Shown here: positions 25,617-33,615 of the stretch, piece by piece
Numbering within the stretch: the first letter of the stretch is position 1
Layout: every line of letters starts with the position of its first letter
NCBI GenBank assembly: GCA_018475625.1
Contig: JAAKEZ010000005.1
Span: forward strand, 98,256 to 162,255
Direction: 5' to 3'
DNA from: Candidatus Bathyarchaeota archaeon A05DMB-2
Lineage (GTDB): Archaea; Thermoproteota; Bathyarchaeia; Bathyarchaeales; Bathycorpusculaceae
Length of the DNA stretch: 64,000 nt
Notes under the pieces: model-generated
What the model saw: only the letters and a program-made list of their open reading frames with translations
The model's database searches: none
What the model was told of the DNA's origin: nothing
Program-made: the position numbers and the translations under genes

Positions 25617-26495
25617 TTGAAAATTGGAATCGCAACCAGAAACATGGAAGCTTGGAGCAGCACCCAACTCCGCGAAGCACTCACCAAACACGGAATCCCA
25701 TACGAATGCTTCACCTTCCCCAAACTAGTTGCCCAACTCGGAGCCAAACCAGCCTTCCGCGTAAACAACACCAAACTCATCGAAGAATTAGACGCACTTA
25801 TCATCCGCCCCATTGGACGAGGTTCCCTCGAAGAACTCATCTTCCGTATGGACATGCTCTACAAGCTTGAACGCTTAGGCTTCTACGTCATAAACCCCGC
25901 CGAAGCCATCGAACACTGCGCCGACAAATACGACATCCTCGCCATCCTCGAAGACAACCACATCCCAGTCCCACGCACCATCGCAACCGAAAGCGTCAAT
26001 GAAGCGCTGAAAGCCTTCACCGAACTCGGCGGAGACGTCGTCGTCAAACCCATATTCGGTTCCAGAGGCATCGGCGCTACGCGCCTAGTCGACGCAGAAA
26101 TTGCCGCCACAGTCTTCAAAGCCATAACCTTCCACCACGGTGTAATATACCTCCAAGAATTTGTACCCCACGGAACCTCAGACATCCGCGCCTTCGTCAT
26201 CAACAACCACGTTATAGCCGCAATGCGCCGCGTAGCAAAAAGCTGGAAAACCAACTACAGCCAAGGAGCCAAACCAGAACCCGCAGAACACAACCCAACA
26301 TACGAGGAACTAGCCATAAAAGCTTCAAAAGCTGTCGGCTGCAAAATCGCAGGCGTTGACATCCTCGAAGGCCTAGATGGACCAAAAATTGTAGACGTAA
26401 ACAGCCAACCAGGATGGAAAGGTCTCCAAACAGTCACCAAAATCAACATCGCCGAAGAAATCGTAAACTTCGTCCTATCCGAACTAAAAAAATAG
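25617..26495 (+). CDS. ATP-grasp ligase, RimK/MptN-like
   Basis: A 292-residue ATP-grasp protein of the RimK family, which adds amino acids (often glutamate) to a carboxyl end. Visible features are MKIGIATRN at the N-terminus, KYDILAILEDNHIPVPRT, the nucleotide-binding VVVKPIFGSRGIGATRLV, YLQEFVPHGTSDIRAFVI and the metal-binding VDVNSQPGWKGLQTVT. Length and sequence fit the archaeal glutamate ligases that modify tetrahydromethanopterin or F420, or a RimK/LysX relative; the substrate cannot be fixed from sequence alone. TTG start. It is followed 12 bp later by fdhD. Confidence 0.85.
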   Translation: MKIGIATRNMEAWSSTQLREALTKHGIPYECFTFPKLVAQLGAKPAFRVNNTKLIEELDALIIRPIGRGSLEELIFRMDMLYKLERLGFYVINPAEAIEHCADKYDILAILEDNHIPVPRTIATESVNEALKAFTELGGDVVVKPIFGSRGIGATRLVDAEIAATVFKAITFHHGVIYLQEFVPHGTSDIRAFVINNHVIAAMRRVAKSWKTNYSQGAKPEPAEHNPTYEELAIKASKAVGCKIAGVDILEGLDGPKIVDVNSQPGWKGLQTVTKINIAEEIVNFVLSELKK

Positions 26496-26507
26496 AAGTG
26501 AACAGCC

Positions 26508-27287
26508 ATGCAACAGGTTGAAATCACAAAATACGACCTATCAACAAAAACATCCAAAAAAATAACCGACTACATAGCAGAAGAAAAACCCCTCCACCTT
26601 TTCGTGAACAACACGCACTGGGCAACCATCCTCTGCTCGCCCACAAACTTGAAAGAGATGGCAGTTGGACACCTGCTCTCCGAAGGAATCCTAAAATCCA
26701 CCGCAGAAATCGAGGAAATCGTCCTCAAAGAAAACACCTGCAACGTGAAACTGAAACCAGGCATAAACATCGAAGACCGCATAAAACTCTCTAGACTACA
26801 CGCACGCGTCATCCCATCCGCTTGCGGAAGCGACCAACCATACCAATACCTGGGCAAAACACCCACCGTCAAATCAGAATTAACCGTGAAGGCAGAAATC
26901 ATCTTCGACTGCGTGAATCAGCTAAACTTCAGGGCTGAAGTTTTCAGAAAAACAGGCGGAGTACACGCAGCCGCCATCTACAAAGCCAACGGTGCGCTGG
27001 TCGCCATCGCCGAGGATGTCGGCAGACACAACGCAGTTGACAAGGCTATTGGAATGGCAGCCTTGAACAAAGTGTATTTTGGCGAGTGTTTTCTGGCTTC
27101 GACTGGAAGATTATCAGGCGACGTGGCATTCAAAGCCGCCAGGGTCGGCTTACCCATCATCGCATCGCTTGCGGCTGCACTTTCTTCAGGCATCGAAATG
27201 GCTAAGGCGGCAAACCTCACGTTGGCAGGTTTCGTGCGAGGGAAGCGCATGAATATTTACACTTTCGACAATAGAATCTTGTTGTAG
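26508..27287 (+). CDS. fdhD: FdhD: formate dehydrogenase accessory sulfurtransferase
   Basis: A 259-residue FdhD protein, which delivers sulfur to the molybdenum/tungsten bis-pterin cofactor of formate dehydrogenase-type enzymes. Motifs are LCSPTNLKEMAVGHLLSEGIL, the loop IPSACGS with Cys106, GGVHAAAIY, EDVGRHNAVDKAIG, STGRLSGDVAFKAA and LAGFVRGKRMNIYT. The usual second Cys of the CGxCG loop is replaced (CGSD), leaving one catalytic-type Cys. No formate dehydrogenase gene is in the window. Its 3' end overlaps the convergent AIR-synthase-like gene by 31 bp. Confidence 0.93.
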   Translation: MQQVEITKYDLSTKTSKKITDYIAEEKPLHLFVNNTHWATILCSPTNLKEMAVGHLLSEGILKSTAEIEEIVLKENTCNVKLKPGINIEDRIKLSRLHARVIPSACGSDQPYQYLGKTPTVKSELTVKAEIIFDCVNQLNFRAEVFRKTGGVHAAAIYKANGALVAIAEDVGRHNAVDKAIGMAALNKVYFGECFLASTGRLSGDVAFKAARVGLPIIASLAAALSSGIEMAKAANLTLAGFVRGKRMNIYTFDNRILL

Positions 27288-28258
27288 GGGTCATCAGCGA
27301 CACGCGGAAAAATTGCAGCCTTTTTGTTCTTTCTGAGAATGCGGTATTTGTTTTTCGTGAATGTGCCCAGATAGCATGCTGAAATATCCTGCTTTTGGAG
27401 CGTTTCTTCCACTTTCTCTTTAGCTCCAGAATCCACCGCTGCCAGAATAGTGCCAGTTGATGACATCGATAACACCTGTTTGTCGGAAAATCTGAATGTG
27501 TCCCGCAGTACTTGTGCTTCGTTGCTTATGGGCATACTTTCGAATTCTACGCTGAACCCAACGCCAGAAGCATCAGCCATCTCGTTAAGAGCCGCCACCA
27601 AACCCCCTTCAGTGGCGTCGTGCATCGCGTGAACGCCGTCTATTTGCGAAAGCTGCAACGCTTCTCTAACGCAACTTTGCATGCGCACGAGCCGCGCTAA
27701 TCTTGATGCTTGCTCGACCCCGAACAACCGCTGGGCAAGCGCTTTATGCGTCAACGAAAAGTTAACAAGCGTCTCTAAACCTAACGCTTTCGTGCATAGA
27801 ATAAGGTCTCCGGGCTTGGCGTTTCCAGGCGTAATCAACTTTTCGGGTTCCACGGTGCCGTATGCGGTACACGCGCCTGTCATCGTTGACAGCCCCTCAT
27901 AGGTGCCTGTGTGTCCCGTGACGATTGCCATACCGAGTTCTTCAGCGGCGCCGCAAGCTTGCGACATGGCTGAGTGGAATTTTTGAGGGGCGGTTGCTAC
28001 TGGTCCAAGTAGGGATATGGTGCAGAATTCTGGTTTTGCTCCGAATAACGCCACATCTGAGGCGGCATAATGAATCAGTAGCCACCCGAACCATTCTTCT
28101 GGGACGCCGATGCATGGGTCTGTGGAGATTACTACGTACTTGTCGCCTAAACGATGAACGCCTGAATCATAACCCAGCATAGGCGGTATTATGATTCGGT
28201 TGTCTTTTTTTATGCAGCTTAAGAGTTTTCGGAGTTCTTCGGCGGAGAATTTTCCCAT
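27257..28258 (-). CDS. AIR synthase-related (HypE/ThiL/SelD superfamily) protein
   Basis: A 333-residue PurM-fold protein: an N-terminal AIRS domain with YVVISTDPCIG and HYAASDVALFGAKPEFCTISLLG, then a C-terminal AIRS_C domain with HAMHDATEGGLVAALNEMADASGVGFSVE and LSMSSTGTILAAV. This is the superfamily of ATP-dependent AIR synthase, HypE, ThiL and selenophosphate synthetase. Proximity to fdhD hints at metallocofactor or selenium/sulfur chemistry, but the specific reaction is unassigned. It is upstream of the ATPase gene's 3' end on the same strand (20 bp apart). Confidence 0.85.
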   Translation of the reverse strand: MGKFSAEELRKLLSCIKKDNRIIIPPMLGYDSGVHRLGDKYVVISTDPCIGVPEEWFGWLLIHYAASDVALFGAKPEFCTISLLGPVATAPQKFHSAMSQACGAAEELGMAIVTGHTGTYEGLSTMTGACTAYGTVEPEKLITPGNAKPGDLILCTKALGLETLVNFSLTHKALAQRLFGVEQASRLARLVRMQSCVREALQLSQIDGVHAMHDATEGGLVAALNEMADASGVGFSVEFESMPISNEAQVLRDTFRFSDKQVLSMSSTGTILAAVDSGAKEKVEETLQKQDISACYLGTFTKNKYRILRKNKKAAIFPRVADDPYNKILLSKV

Positions 28259-28278
28259 GTTCTCCTCAAATCCCGCGT

Positions 28279-28986
28279 TTATTCTTCCAGTTCTATGCCT
28301 CTGCTAGTTATTTTAAAGGGAATCCATCCGAGAGGATGTTCGGAGCCTTCCATTTTGATGATTCGCAGTTCTCTTTGAAGCTTCTCTTCGTTGAATCGGA
28401 AATAGATTATGTTATGCGCCTTATTCAAGTCCAAATCTTCAGCCCTCTGTGTTGCCGAGTCCTTTTGGGCAGTTGCAGTCATTATGTCGATGTTGACGAT
28501 GTTATCGTAATGAGACCAGTTTATAGTCCAATCTTCAACAGTTTCCATGTACTTCAAATCGTAAAGAGCGAAAAGTTGTTCACTGAAGTCTCCAGCCGCA
28601 AACCGCGTCACATGTTTGGCAGAAATTAGGAACTTGTCGATGCGTTTCATCTCTTCGAAATCGTCTAGGCTGAAGTACGTTACGCGTGGGTCTTGCAGGA
28701 ATGGGCTGAAATGTGGGAAAGCTTGGATTGCGATGAATTTGCCTTTGTCAATGTATGGTTCAATGTTCCACCCGAAGGATTTGAAATAGGCTATTAAACG
28801 CGGAAAAGGCTTGTCCATGACGTCGTATGCTACTGTTTCGCCTTGTTGCAGTCCTTGCCAGAGAAACTGCATTGCAAAAACGGTTTTCCCAGTTCCTGGG
28901 GGTCCGTAGAGAATGTTGCGTGAGCCTGATTCGATTCCACCACCTGTCAATTCGTCGAGTCTTTTGATTCCTGTTTTGAGTTTCAT
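28279..28986 (-). CDS. KaiC/RadA-superfamily ATPase
   Basis: A 235-residue single-domain RecA-fold protein starting KTGIKRLDELTGGGIESGSRNILYG with Walker A GPPGTGKT (28-35). Archaeal KaiC-like ATPases of this size act in signalling or regulation and commonly lack enzyme partners. A Walker B segment is weak (IVNIDIMTA). It is convergent with nothing and likely co-transcribed with the downstream AIR-synthase-like gene (20-bp spacing) and possibly thiT upstream (15 bp). Confidence 0.8.
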   Translation of the reverse strand: MKLKTGIKRLDELTGGGIESGSRNILYGPPGTGKTVFAMQFLWQGLQQGETVAYDVMDKPFPRLIAYFKSFGWNIEPYIDKGKFIAIQAFPHFSPFLQDPRVTYFSLDDFEEMKRIDKFLISAKHVTRFAAGDFSEQLFALYDLKYMETVEDWTINWSHYDNIVNIDIMTATAQKDSATQRAEDLDLNKAHNIIYFRFNEEKLQRELRIIKMEGSEHPLGWIPFKITSRGIELEE

Positions 28987-29001
28987 CCCTATCCCTTCAG
29001 G

Positions 29002-29526
29002 TCAAAGATAAATGTTGAGCGCTTTGCTTTTCTGGAGTAGGTAGATTATGACCACACTTATCACCATCTCGGGAAGCATATAGCTTGCATTGTATCCGGC
29101 TGAGTAAACGAAGGGGTCCAGGTCTGGCGCAAACATCGGAGCGAACCAGACTACACCAGATATAAAGTGCATCACGAAGCGCCCCGTTGTGCCAACAACC
29201 ACACCGAAAGTGGGCCATTTCTTGAAGAAACCTGCCAAGCCGAGACAGCCGAAAGCGAACGGGTAGTCAAACAGAACTTGAGCAGGGTTATACGCGTAAG
29301 GCATAACAACTAGCTGTACCACGCCATACAATGCGCCTGTGAACAAGCCGATTTTGGCTCCTCTTCTCAGCGATAGCCACAGGATAGGAACCATCGACCC
29401 AGCAGTGACTGAGCCGCCTTGCGGTAAGATTGTGAATGTCACGAAACTTAACGCTGTTGCCAAGGCAACAAAGGTTATGATTTCGGCGAGTATTTTGGTT
29501 GAAAAAGCTTTTCTGAATTTGGCCAA
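29002..29526 (-). CDS. thiT: ThiT-like thiamine transporter substrate-binding (S) component
   Basis: A 174-residue protein with about six membrane segments. ILPQGGSVTAGSMVPILWLSLRRGAKIGLFTGALYGVVQ is the ThiT signature, and FHFISGV-like FVMHFISGVVWFAP follows. ThiT is the thiamine-binding S component of energy-coupling-factor transporters; no EcfA or EcfT is in the window, so it would share a module encoded elsewhere. A TPP riboswitch lies directly upstream, which strongly supports the role. TTG 29526 is the first conventional start; it has no ribosome-binding site, whereas GGAGGG is inside the riboswitch 3' strand 36 bases earlier, so the true start may lie further upstream. Confidence 0.88.
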   Translation of the reverse strand: MAKFRKAFSTKILAEIITFVALATALSFVTFTILPQGGSVTAGSMVPILWLSLRRGAKIGLFTGALYGVVQLVVMPYAYNPAQVLFDYPFAFGCLGLAGFFKKWPTFGVVVGTTGRFVMHFISGVVWFAPMFAPDLDPFVYSAGYNASYMLPEMVISVVIIYLLQKSKALNIYL

Positions 29527-29560
29527 TAAGGTAGGTTTGTTTGTTTGGTTCGTTTGTTTT

Positions 29561-29654
29561 TTCCCTCCGCCAGTATTATCTGGTTCAGGTTCAAAGGGTC
29601 GACAACAGCGTCGGTTGTCCTCTCAGCCGGGTCACGCTCCCAGCTCCCCGAGAC
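29561..29654 (-). promoter_or_regulatory. TPP riboswitch (THI element)
   Basis: On the reverse strand the conserved TPP-aptamer parts occur in order: CGGGGAGC, GCTGAGA, GACCCTTTGAACCTGA, CCAGATAATACTGG and CGGAGGGAA. The P1 3' strand contains GGAGGG, which could act as the ribosome-binding site and be hidden on TPP binding. It controls the thiT gene beginning about 35 bases downstream. TPP riboswitches are known from few archaeal groups. Confidence 0.93.
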
Positions 29655-29727
29655 CTTAAAGAGGATAATGTTTTTAGGTGGTATTTTAATTTTCCTAAGC
29701 AAACAAGCTAACGAGGAACCTTGAAGC

Positions 29728-32211
29728 ATGCAGCCCTTGCCTAAAGAATACAAATTCGCCGAGATTGAACGGAAATGGCAGCAGAAATGGGAAGAACTGG
29801 GCGTGTACCGCTTCGACTGGAACGACACAAAACGCGTTCCGTTCACCATAGACACGCCGCCGCCTTACCCTTCTGGCGAGCTGCACATGGGCAACGTTCT
29901 CAACTGGACTTACTTTGACATCGTGGCGCGTTACAAGCGCATGCGCGGCTACAACGTGCTTTTCCCGCAAGGCTGGGACTGCCACGGCTTAAGCATCGAA
30001 ATTCAAGTTGAGAAGGAGAACAAAATCCGAAAACGAGACGTGCCACCTGACCAGTTCCGCAAATGGTGCGAGCAACTCGTCGAAAAATACATTGCCATGA
30101 TGAAGGAAGGCATCCTGAAACTCGGCTGCAGTATCGACTGGACCACGGAATACCGCACCATGGACCCTGACTACTGGCGCAGGACGCAGTTAAGCTTCAT
30201 TCTTTTACACAAGAAGGGCTACATATATCAGGGCACGCATCCCGTGAATTGGTGTCCCCGCTGCGAAACCGCCATTGCAGACGCAGAAGTTGACTACGAG
30301 AAACGTGAGGGCACACTGTATTACATTCGTTTTCCCTTGGAAGGTAGCAACGAGCACCTGCTGATTGCCACGTCTCGCCCAGAGTTCATTCCCGCCTGTG
30401 TCGCGGTTGAAGTAAACCCCGAAGACGAACGATTCAAAAAGTACCTTGGCAAAAAAATTATCGTGCCCTTAGTCAACCGCACCGTGGCGATTATCGGCGA
30501 TGAAGCAGTTGACCCATGCTTCGGCACAGGCGTAGTTCAGATTTGCACTTACGGCGACAAGGAAGACGTGAAGACGGTGATGAAGCACAAGCTTCCCATC
30601 ATCACACTGCTTACAGAGAACGGGAGGATAACTGAGAAAGGTGGCAAATACGCGGGGTTAACCGTGAACCAAGCCCGAAAAGCCATTGTTGAAGACCTTG
30701 CCGCGGCTGGGCTATTAGAGAAAAGTGAGAAGCTGATGCAGGAGGTTGGCGTGTGTGATCGCTGCAAGTCACACGTTGAGATTCTCGAACGCAAGCAGTG
30801 GTTCATGAAAACGCGCACTTTGACAGACAGGGTCGAGAAAACCGCCAACGAAGTGGTCTGGTATCCAGATTACATGAAAGCACGTTTGATTGACTGGGCA
30901 AAATCGCTCGACTGGGACTGGGTGATAAGCCGCCAACGCGTGTTCGCCACACCCATCCCAGTTTGGTACTGCAAAAACTGCAACGAAAAAATCCTCGCCG
31001 AGGAAGATTGGGTTCCCATAGACCCGAAACTGGAAAGCCCACGCATTGACAAGTGCCCCAAATGCGGCAGCCAAGAGTTCATACCAGAAAGCGACGTTTT
31101 CGACACTTGGATGGACTCGTCAATCACCTGCGCGGTGCATGCTGGCTGGCCTGACCGAGCGGATTGGCAAAGGCTTTTCCCCGCTGACGTGCATCCTTCA
31201 GGCATCGACATCATCCGAACGTGGGCTTACTACCTTATGGTCAGGCACTTGGCACTGTTCAACGAGACGCCCTACAAGAGCTGCCTCATCAACGGCATGG
31301 TTCTGGGTTCAGACGGCAGAAAAATGAGCAAGTCACTCAAAAATTACGTTGCAGCACCTGAAGTTCTGGACAAGTACGGCTCGGACGCCACACGGCAATG
31401 GGCTGCAGGCGGCGGCGCCACGGGTTCCGATATCCCTTTCCGCTGGCCAGACGTGGAATACGGCAGACGCTTTCTGGTTAAGCTGTGGAACGTTTCAAGC
31501 TTCGCGAGCAAACTCCTGGCAGATTACGTGCCCGCAAAAACAAATGAACCTGAGCTTCAGGTGCTGGACAGGTGGATTCTAAGCAAGGCTGAGAAACTGA
31601 CGAAAACGGTTACAGAAGCCATGGAAAAATGCCAATTCAACATCGCAGTAGAGGCAATTCGCAACTTCACTTGGCACGTATTCTGCGATTCGTACGTGGA
31701 AGCAGTCAAGGACAGACTCTACAAGCCCGAAGCACACGGCGGCAGCAAACGATTAGCGGCACAGCAGACCCTTTACGATGTGCTGTACAGGATTCTGCAG
31801 CTTCTGGCGCCCATAACGCCGCACTTGACAGAGGAAATTTACCAAGCCATGTACGCTGAACACAAGGGCTTCAAGAGCTTGCAAGTGTCTCCGTGGCCAG
31901 AGTTCAATGCAGCAATGGTGGATGCACGTGCGGAAAAGCGCGGCGACCTCATCGTGGCGTTGATTGGTGAGGTTAGGCGTGAAAAAGCTGAGAAGCGCAT
32001 GCCGTTGAACACGCAGATAAAGCGGTTAACGGTTTACGCTGGTGACCACTCTGCTGCAGAAGCGATTGCTGACGGCGAAAGTGATGTCCTCGGCGCCTGC
32101 AAAGTCGATAGTCTCGCGGTGCTGCCTGAAGAAGGCGTGGGCAGGGACGTTACTCAATACCCAAACGTGCACTTCATAGCAGAATATACAGCAGAGGAGG
32201 TGAAAAAATAA
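29728..32211 (+). CDS. valS: Valyl-tRNA synthetase
   Basis: An 827-residue class I synthetase. The HIGH equivalent is HMGN in TPPPYPSGELHMGNVLNWTYFD, followed by FPQGWDCHGLSIE. The CP1 editing domain has IATSRPEFIPACVAVEV and VVQICTYGDKEDV. The KMSKS motif is in GSDGRKMSKSLKNYV, and VFDTWMDSSIT is typical of archaeal ValRS. Extra zinc-binding CxxC pairs are seen (NWCPRCE, VCDRCK, YCKNCN, KCPKCG). The bacterial C-terminal coiled coil is absent, as usual in archaea. It is upstream of nadX, whose start overlaps its stop. Confidence 0.95.
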   Translation: MQPLPKEYKFAEIERKWQQKWEELGVYRFDWNDTKRVPFTIDTPPPYPSGELHMGNVLNWTYFDIVARYKRMRGYNVLFPQGWDCHGLSIEIQVEKENKIRKRDVPPDQFRKWCEQLVEKYIAMMKEGILKLGCSIDWTTEYRTMDPDYWRRTQLSFILLHKKGYIYQGTHPVNWCPRCETAIADAEVDYEKREGTLYYIRFPLEGSNEHLLIATSRPEFIPACVAVEVNPEDERFKKYLGKKIIVPLVNRTVAIIGDEAVDPCFGTGVVQICTYGDKEDVKTVMKHKLPIITLLTENGRITEKGGKYAGLTVNQARKAIVEDLAAAGLLEKSEKLMQEVGVCDRCKSHVEILERKQWFMKTRTLTDRVEKTANEVVWYPDYMKARLIDWAKSLDWDWVISRQRVFATPIPVWYCKNCNEKILAEEDWVPIDPKLESPRIDKCPKCGSQEFIPESDVFDTWMDSSITCAVHAGWPDRADWQRLFPADVHPSGIDIIRTWAYYLMVRHLALFNETPYKSCLINGMVLGSDGRKMSKSLKNYVAAPEVLDKYGSDATRQWAAGGGATGSDIPFRWPDVEYGRRFLVKLWNVSSFASKLLADYVPAKTNEPELQVLDRWILSKAEKLTKTVTEAMEKCQFNIAVEAIRNFTWHVFCDSYVEAVKDRLYKPEAHGGSKRLAAQQTLYDVLYRILQLLAPITPHLTEEIYQAMYAEHKGFKSLQVSPWPEFNAAMVDARAEKRGDLIVALIGEVRREKAEKRMPLNTQIKRLTVYAGDHSAAEAIADGESDVLGACKVDSLAVLPEEGVGRDVTQYPNVHFIAEYTAEEVKK

Positions 32212-32942
32212 GGGCAGTCGGTTTAATTGGTTGCGGCGCAATTGGCACCGTGCTTGCTGAAGCTATAGAGCGAAAACTAGTAGATTGCGACGAACTTATT
32301 CTCTATGACGCTGACACGGCAAAAGCTGAGCATCTCAAAAGCGCTCTGAAATTTCCTGCAACGGTTGTGAACAGCTTGGACGAGATGCTTCATCGCAAGC
32401 CAAAGGTCATCGTGGAAGCAGCATCGCAGCAAGCAGCCAAAGACTACATTGGCAGAATCGTAGCCAAAAAAATCGAGCTAATCGTTTTAAGTAGCGGCGC
32501 CTTGCTGGACTCTGATGTGGACCTGAGCAGAGTGCATGTGCCTTCCGGCGCAATCGGCGGACTTGACGCTCTTTCCAGCGCCGCTTTGGCCGGGATAGAT
32601 GAAGTGATGTTGACTTCGCGAAAAAATCCTCGCGCCTTTGACATGAACAACAAGGAGCCGAAAGTCATGTACGAAGGTAGCGCTGAAGAGGCTGCTAGGC
32701 TTTTTCCAAGAGAAATGAACGTTGCCGCCACACTGGCGTTAACTGTCAAACCTGCAAAGGTTCGAGTGCAGGTGATTTCTGACCCTGCGGTGCAGCGGAA
32801 CACGCATGAAGTTCAGGTAAAGTGGCGGTTCGGCGAGATGCTTTTAAGGTTTGCGAATGAGCCGCATCCGGAGAATCCTCGAACGAGCGCGCTTGCCGCT
32901 TGGTCGACGATTAGACTGCTTCAAGAGCTTTTGGAAGAATGA
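32208..32942 (+). CDS. nadX: L-aspartate dehydrogenase
   Basis: A 244-residue NAD(P)-binding protein of the NadX family, which oxidises aspartate to iminoaspartate for NAD synthesis. The Rossmann motif GLIGCGAIGTVLAEAI is at the N-terminus; SSGALLDSDVDL, HVPSGAIGGLDAL and a C-terminal HEVQVKWRFGEM / NPRTSALAAWSTI are family features. The first ATG/GTG/TTG in frame is GTG 32250, inside the Rossmann fold. The conserved N-terminus instead begins at ATA 32208, five bases after a GGAGGTG site (32196-32202) and overlapping the valS stop (ATAA). AUA is therefore proposed as the start, probably derived from an ATGA overlap. Confidence 0.85.
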   Translation: MRAVGLIGCGAIGTVLAEAIERKLVDCDELILYDADTAKAEHLKSALKFPATVVNSLDEMLHRKPKVIVEAASQQAAKDYIGRIVAKKIELIVLSSGALLDSDVDLSRVHVPSGAIGGLDALSSAALAGIDEVMLTSRKNPRAFDMNNKEPKVMYEGSAEEAARLFPREMNVAATLALTVKPAKVRVQVISDPAVQRNTHEVQVKWRFGEMLLRFANEPHPENPRTSALAAWSTIRLLQELLEE

Positions 32943-33029
32943 TGCCTGCGCGGTTACTTCCATCTTTCCGTCAGGCAGCACTCCACCTGAGTTCTTGCCC
33001 TTGAATTTACCAATAAGTTCTCCAAGCAT
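32943..33029 (-). pseudogene. Truncated 5' fragment of a small protein gene
   Basis: From ATG 33029 (GAGGTGA six bases upstream) the frame reads MLGELIGKFKGKNSGGVLPD then GKMEVTAQASFF. The first ~30 residues resemble the start of a family of small beta-barrel proteins of unknown function (G-K-x-T/S-G-x-VLPDGKMEV). Similarity stops at the nadX 3' end, after which the frame is only antisense to nadX. This looks like a gene cut by a deletion. Family identification is from memory of the motif and is uncertain. Confidence 0.4.
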
Positions 33030-33189
33030 TCAGTCTCACCTCAGGACGAGCAAGGTTGAGAGTTTTTTATTAGGGTTTGTGACTGTACTAAATCAGTAAC
33101 ATATTGGAAATAGCGCTGTCTGGTTGTGTCGCAAGATATAAGTATTGACTTGCTCATATAGCGTTTAATCAAGAGAGGTGACGTTTGGG

Positions 33190-33516
33190 TTGGGTTTATT
33201 GGATGATTTGTTTGGTTTCATAGCTTCGGGAAACATTGCGGGGATACCGACGGTTGTTATAATGATTATTCCATTTATAGTCGGTTTGGTTATTGGCTTC
33301 TTCACTAAGAAAATGCTGAAAATTGCCATCATCGCGGCGATTATAGTCATAATTGCAAGTTACTTGGGCTTTTTCGGCTTAAGCCTTGGCGCGTTGGCAG
33401 ATGTTGTGGAGCAGTATGGTCCAGTGGCGTTTCATTACGCTGTGCTGTTGATGGGTATGTTGCCGCTGGGTTTGGGGTTCGTGGTGGGCTTGATTCTGGG
33501 CTTCCTGTTTGGTTAA
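33190..33516 (+). CDS. Small integral membrane protein
   Basis: A 108-residue protein with three or four hydrophobic segments and Gly-rich helices (VGLVIGFFTKKMLKIAIIAAIIVIIASYLGFFG; MLPLGLGFVVGLILGFLFG), resembling FUN14-like small membrane proteins. GAGAGGTG (33173-33180) is well spaced for TTG 33190; GTG 33178 is an alternative that would lie within that site. Function unknown. Confidence 0.6.
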   Translation: MGLLDDLFGFIASGNIAGIPTVVIMIIPFIVGLVIGFFTKKMLKIAIIAAIIVIIASYLGFFGLSLGALADVVEQYGPVAFHYAVLLMGMLPLGLGFVVGLILGFLFG

Positions 33517-33615
33517 GCCTGCGACGGTTTCCACCTTTTCTTTTCAGGGATCTCGGTTACCTGCGCAAAGTCTTTATGTTCAAAGCGGGATACGAAGCGG
33601 TTGAGGCTGGAATGG

